In this document: positions 22,795-23,833 of the stretch, one piece after another
Layout: every line of letters begins with the position of its first letter
Position numbering within the stretch: the stretch's first letter is position 1
Program-made: the position numbers and the translations under genes
The notes under the pieces: model-generated
Told to the model about the DNA's origin: nothing
Databases searched by the model: none
What the model saw: only the letters and a program-made list of their open reading frames with translations
Source: a virus
Direction: 5' to 3' (one strand)
DNA: 23,833 nt
IMG/VR virus record: IMGVR_UViG_3300017963_000230
Span: 64,001-87,833 of that record

Positions 22795-23300
22795 TTGGTG
22801 ATCTCCTTTGTCATGGTTGGTTCGGCCTCTTCGGCGTAGGTAAGGCGCTTTAGACGCTCATATATGCCGCTGCGGGCAATACCAAGGCGACGGGCGGCAT
22901 CTGATTGCGTAGGCGTGTTGGCAAGGGCAATCTCGATGTATAAACGCTCTACGATGTCGCGGATGGTTTTCAAGGTGCATCCCTCATTATATTTACGGAG
23001 TAATATTTCGAATAGAGATTGGTCACGGGCTTGGTCTTCTAAGGCGGTTTGTAGTTGGTCAATATAGGTGAGCACTTTGGTGCCTTCGTTGGTAAGTGAC
23101 TGTTGAAGGTTGATTTGAGCTGCTTGCACGATATACACTTGCTTTCCGTTGCTGGTGAGCTCTCGCAAGGTGTGGTCGTCAAAGCGCACGTTTTGATTGA
23201 TCTTTGCTTTGGCCTGGGGCACCACGGTTTGCTTAGAAGGGGTGTTAATGAGTTCATACACACCATTGCGTATGCGGTTTATGAGTTGGGGAAGGTTCAT
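22767..23300 (-). CDS. Fis-type helix-turn-helix protein (regulator or small terminase DNA-binding subunit)
   Basis: This 177-residue protein is the first gene of the cluster. Residues ~115-160 ('LKTIRDIVERLYIEIALANT' then 'PTQSDAARRLGIARSGIYER' and 'LKRL') form a clear Fis/NtrC-type HTH, with the recognition helix 'ARSGIYERLKRL'. The N-terminal half has no family I recognise, with helical, Gln-rich parts such as 'VQAAQINLQQSLTNEG'. It could regulate the late promoters or act in packaging. It starts 10 nt after the -10 box of promoter P1, leaving almost no leader and no ribosome site, so it is probably translated from a leaderless mRNA. It overlaps the next gene by 28 nt. Confidence 0.72.
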   Translation of the reverse strand: MNLPQLINRIRNGVYELINTPSKQTVVPQAKAKINQNVRFDDHTLRELTSNGKQVYIVQAAQINLQQSLTNEGTKVLTYIDQLQTALEDQARDQSLFEILLRKYNEGCTLKTIRDIVERLYIEIALANTPTQSDAARRLGIARSGIYERLKRLTYAEEAEPTMTKEITKCETQNSTD

Positions 23301-23310
23301 ATTAATTCGC

Positions 23311-23340
23311 TGTATAGCACACCCCGGAGCGTGGTGTCAA
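23311..23340 (-). promoter_or_regulatory. Promoter P1 at the head of the late cluster
   Basis: On the minus strand TTGACA (23340-23335), an 18-nt spacer and TATACA (23316-23311), with the extended-10 TG one base before it. Transcription would begin about 2-4 nt before the ATG at 23300. The sequence matches promoter P2 in element order, spacer length and most spacer bases. Confidence 0.72.
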
Positions 23341-23470
23341 GTGGAAAATACGATGCAGGATTGGCCTCCGTTAAAGTTGTGTGAATTCGGTATTCTAATT
23401 TATGGTCGGGCCTCCATGCTCATTTATTAAGTATACCCCATTTGTTTATTGAAGGGGCTTCAGTTATCAC

Positions 23471-23625
23471 ATGTTGCATGTAATTAATAAATGTTGCAAT
23501 AAAATGTAAATTGTCATACTACAAATAATGTAGCTTACTACAATTAATGTAGTTTGTATTGCATGTTATTTATTTATTTAATGAAGCATATTTATTAAAT
23601 GTGTGGGGGCTTAGTTATTGCATGT
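23471..23625. repeat. Dispersed short direct repeats TTGCATGT and ATGTTGCA
   Basis: TTGCATGT occurs at 23474-23481, 23559-23566 and 23618-23625. ATGTTGCA occurs at 23471-23478 and 23491-23498, exactly 20 bp apart, which is two helical turns. This is iteron-like spacing. Confidence 0.5.
23519..23552. promoter_or_regulatory. Two tandem dyads CTACA-N5-TGTAG (operator-like)
   Basis: CTACA-AATAA-TGTAG (23519-23533) and CTACA-ATTAA-TGTAG (23538-23552) are two copies of the same dyad, 19 bp apart start to start. The half-site TGTAG recurs in the right-edge repeats. They look like binding sites for a dimeric protein, possibly the adjacent HTH protein (inference). Confidence 0.5.
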
Positions 23626-23648
23626 ATAATAAATAAATATGCTTCATT
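23580..23648. repeat. 17-bp perfect inverted repeat
   Basis: AATGAAGCATATTTATT (23580-23596) is the exact reverse complement of AATAAATATGCTTCATT (23632-23648). The 35-nt loop contains GGGGGC and one copy of TTGCATGT. It could extrude a cruciform or form a stem in RNA; it is not followed by a U-tract typical of a terminator. Confidence 0.65.
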
Positions 23649-23750
23649 TATTTATTATGTATTATATTAATGTATTAATATATATTTACTATATGTATAT
23701 ATAATAAGTAAATATTGTTTAGAAATATTATTGTAGTTATGTAGTTATGT

Positions 23751-23833
23751 AGTAGTATAGTAATGTAGTAATACAGTAGTATAGTAATGTAGTAGTATAG
23801 TAATGTAGTAATACAGTAGTATAGTAATGTAGT
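23751..23833. repeat. Perfect 40-bp tandem repeat, continuing past the window edge
   Basis: 23751-23790 and 23791-23830 are identical, and a third copy begins at 23831 and is cut by the window end. Each unit is built from variants of TAGTATAGTAATGTAGT and contains one ATACAGTAGT. Just to the left, GTAGTTAT repeats twice (23733-23748). Whether the array continues cannot be told from here. Confidence 0.85.

Larger units (their letters stand above)
23301..23833. other. Non-coding, repeat-rich, AT-rich control region
   Basis: No supported gene lies here. Apart from promoter P1 at its left end it contains a 17-bp inverted repeat, two CTACA/TGTAG dyads, repeated TTGCATGT and ATGTTGCA words, two copies of a GGGGCTT-nAGTTAT module (23454- and 23606-) and a perfect 40-bp tandem repeat at the right edge. 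From about 23649 to the end the + strand has only three C bases in 185. This density of short repeats suits a replication origin, partition site or multi-operator control region. What lies to the right is outside the window. Confidence 0.6.

Noticed and set aside
23751-23833. A CRISPR array at the right edge
   Set aside because: The 40-bp units are contiguous and identical with no unique spacers; this is a tandem repeat.

Overview
This window is a late (structural) gene block of a tailed double-stranded DNA phage or prophage. Every supported gene lies on the minus strand, so transcription runs from the right end to the left edge. The gene order is close to that of phage lambda: packaging, portal, protease with nested scaffold, decoration protein, capsid, connectors, tail terminator, tail tube, G/G-T chaperone, tape measure, tail tip. 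Most proteins are recognisable only from gene order, length and motifs. A long flexible tail (siphovirus-like) fits the large tape-measure gene and the absence of a contractile sheath. Strong AGGAGGTGA ribosome sites point to a bacterial host. I cannot name the host, and there is no integrase, tRNA or CRISPR array.

Layout from right to left. 23301-23833 is non-coding, AT-rich and full of repeats: a 40-bp tandem repeat, a 17-bp inverted repeat, CTACA/TGTAG dyads and repeated TTGCATGT and ATGTTGCA words. It ends in a sigma70-type promoter. 23300-19104 holds a Fis-type HTH protein, a likely small terminase, two small Cys-rich proteins, an unknown protein, a permuted NlpC/P60-like (YiiX/YebB-like) protein and the large terminase. 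A second promoter with the same architecture (19067-19038) precedes the portal. 18988-13216 holds the portal, an NlpC/P60 peptidase, a small head-maturation-associated protein, a prohead protease with a scaffold nested in frame, a decoration protein and the lambda-E-like major capsid protein. 13183-8948 holds connector and completion proteins, small zinc-ribbon and unknown genes, a membrane/coiled-coil protein, a tail terminator candidate and the tail tube protein. 8915-1 holds the frameshifted tail chaperone, the tape measure, a Dit-like protein, a tail hub and the start of a receptor/appendage protein cut by the window edge.

Main observations. (1) A -1 frameshift site carries the lambda heptamer GGGAAAG inside a run of three overlapping slippery heptamers, with a perfect 8-bp hairpin 7 nt downstream. 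This creates a G-T fusion of 246 residues. (2) A strong internal ribosome site inside the protease gene would make a 184-residue scaffold, as in lambda C/Nu3. (3) Three virion proteins (capsid, a connector, tail tube) share a C-terminal poly-threonine tail ending in Ala and tandem stop codons. (4) A related beta-type domain occurs in the decoration protein and inserted in the capsid protein. (5) Two promoters match in their -35, 18-nt spacer and extended -10 elements, and one would give a nearly leaderless mRNA.
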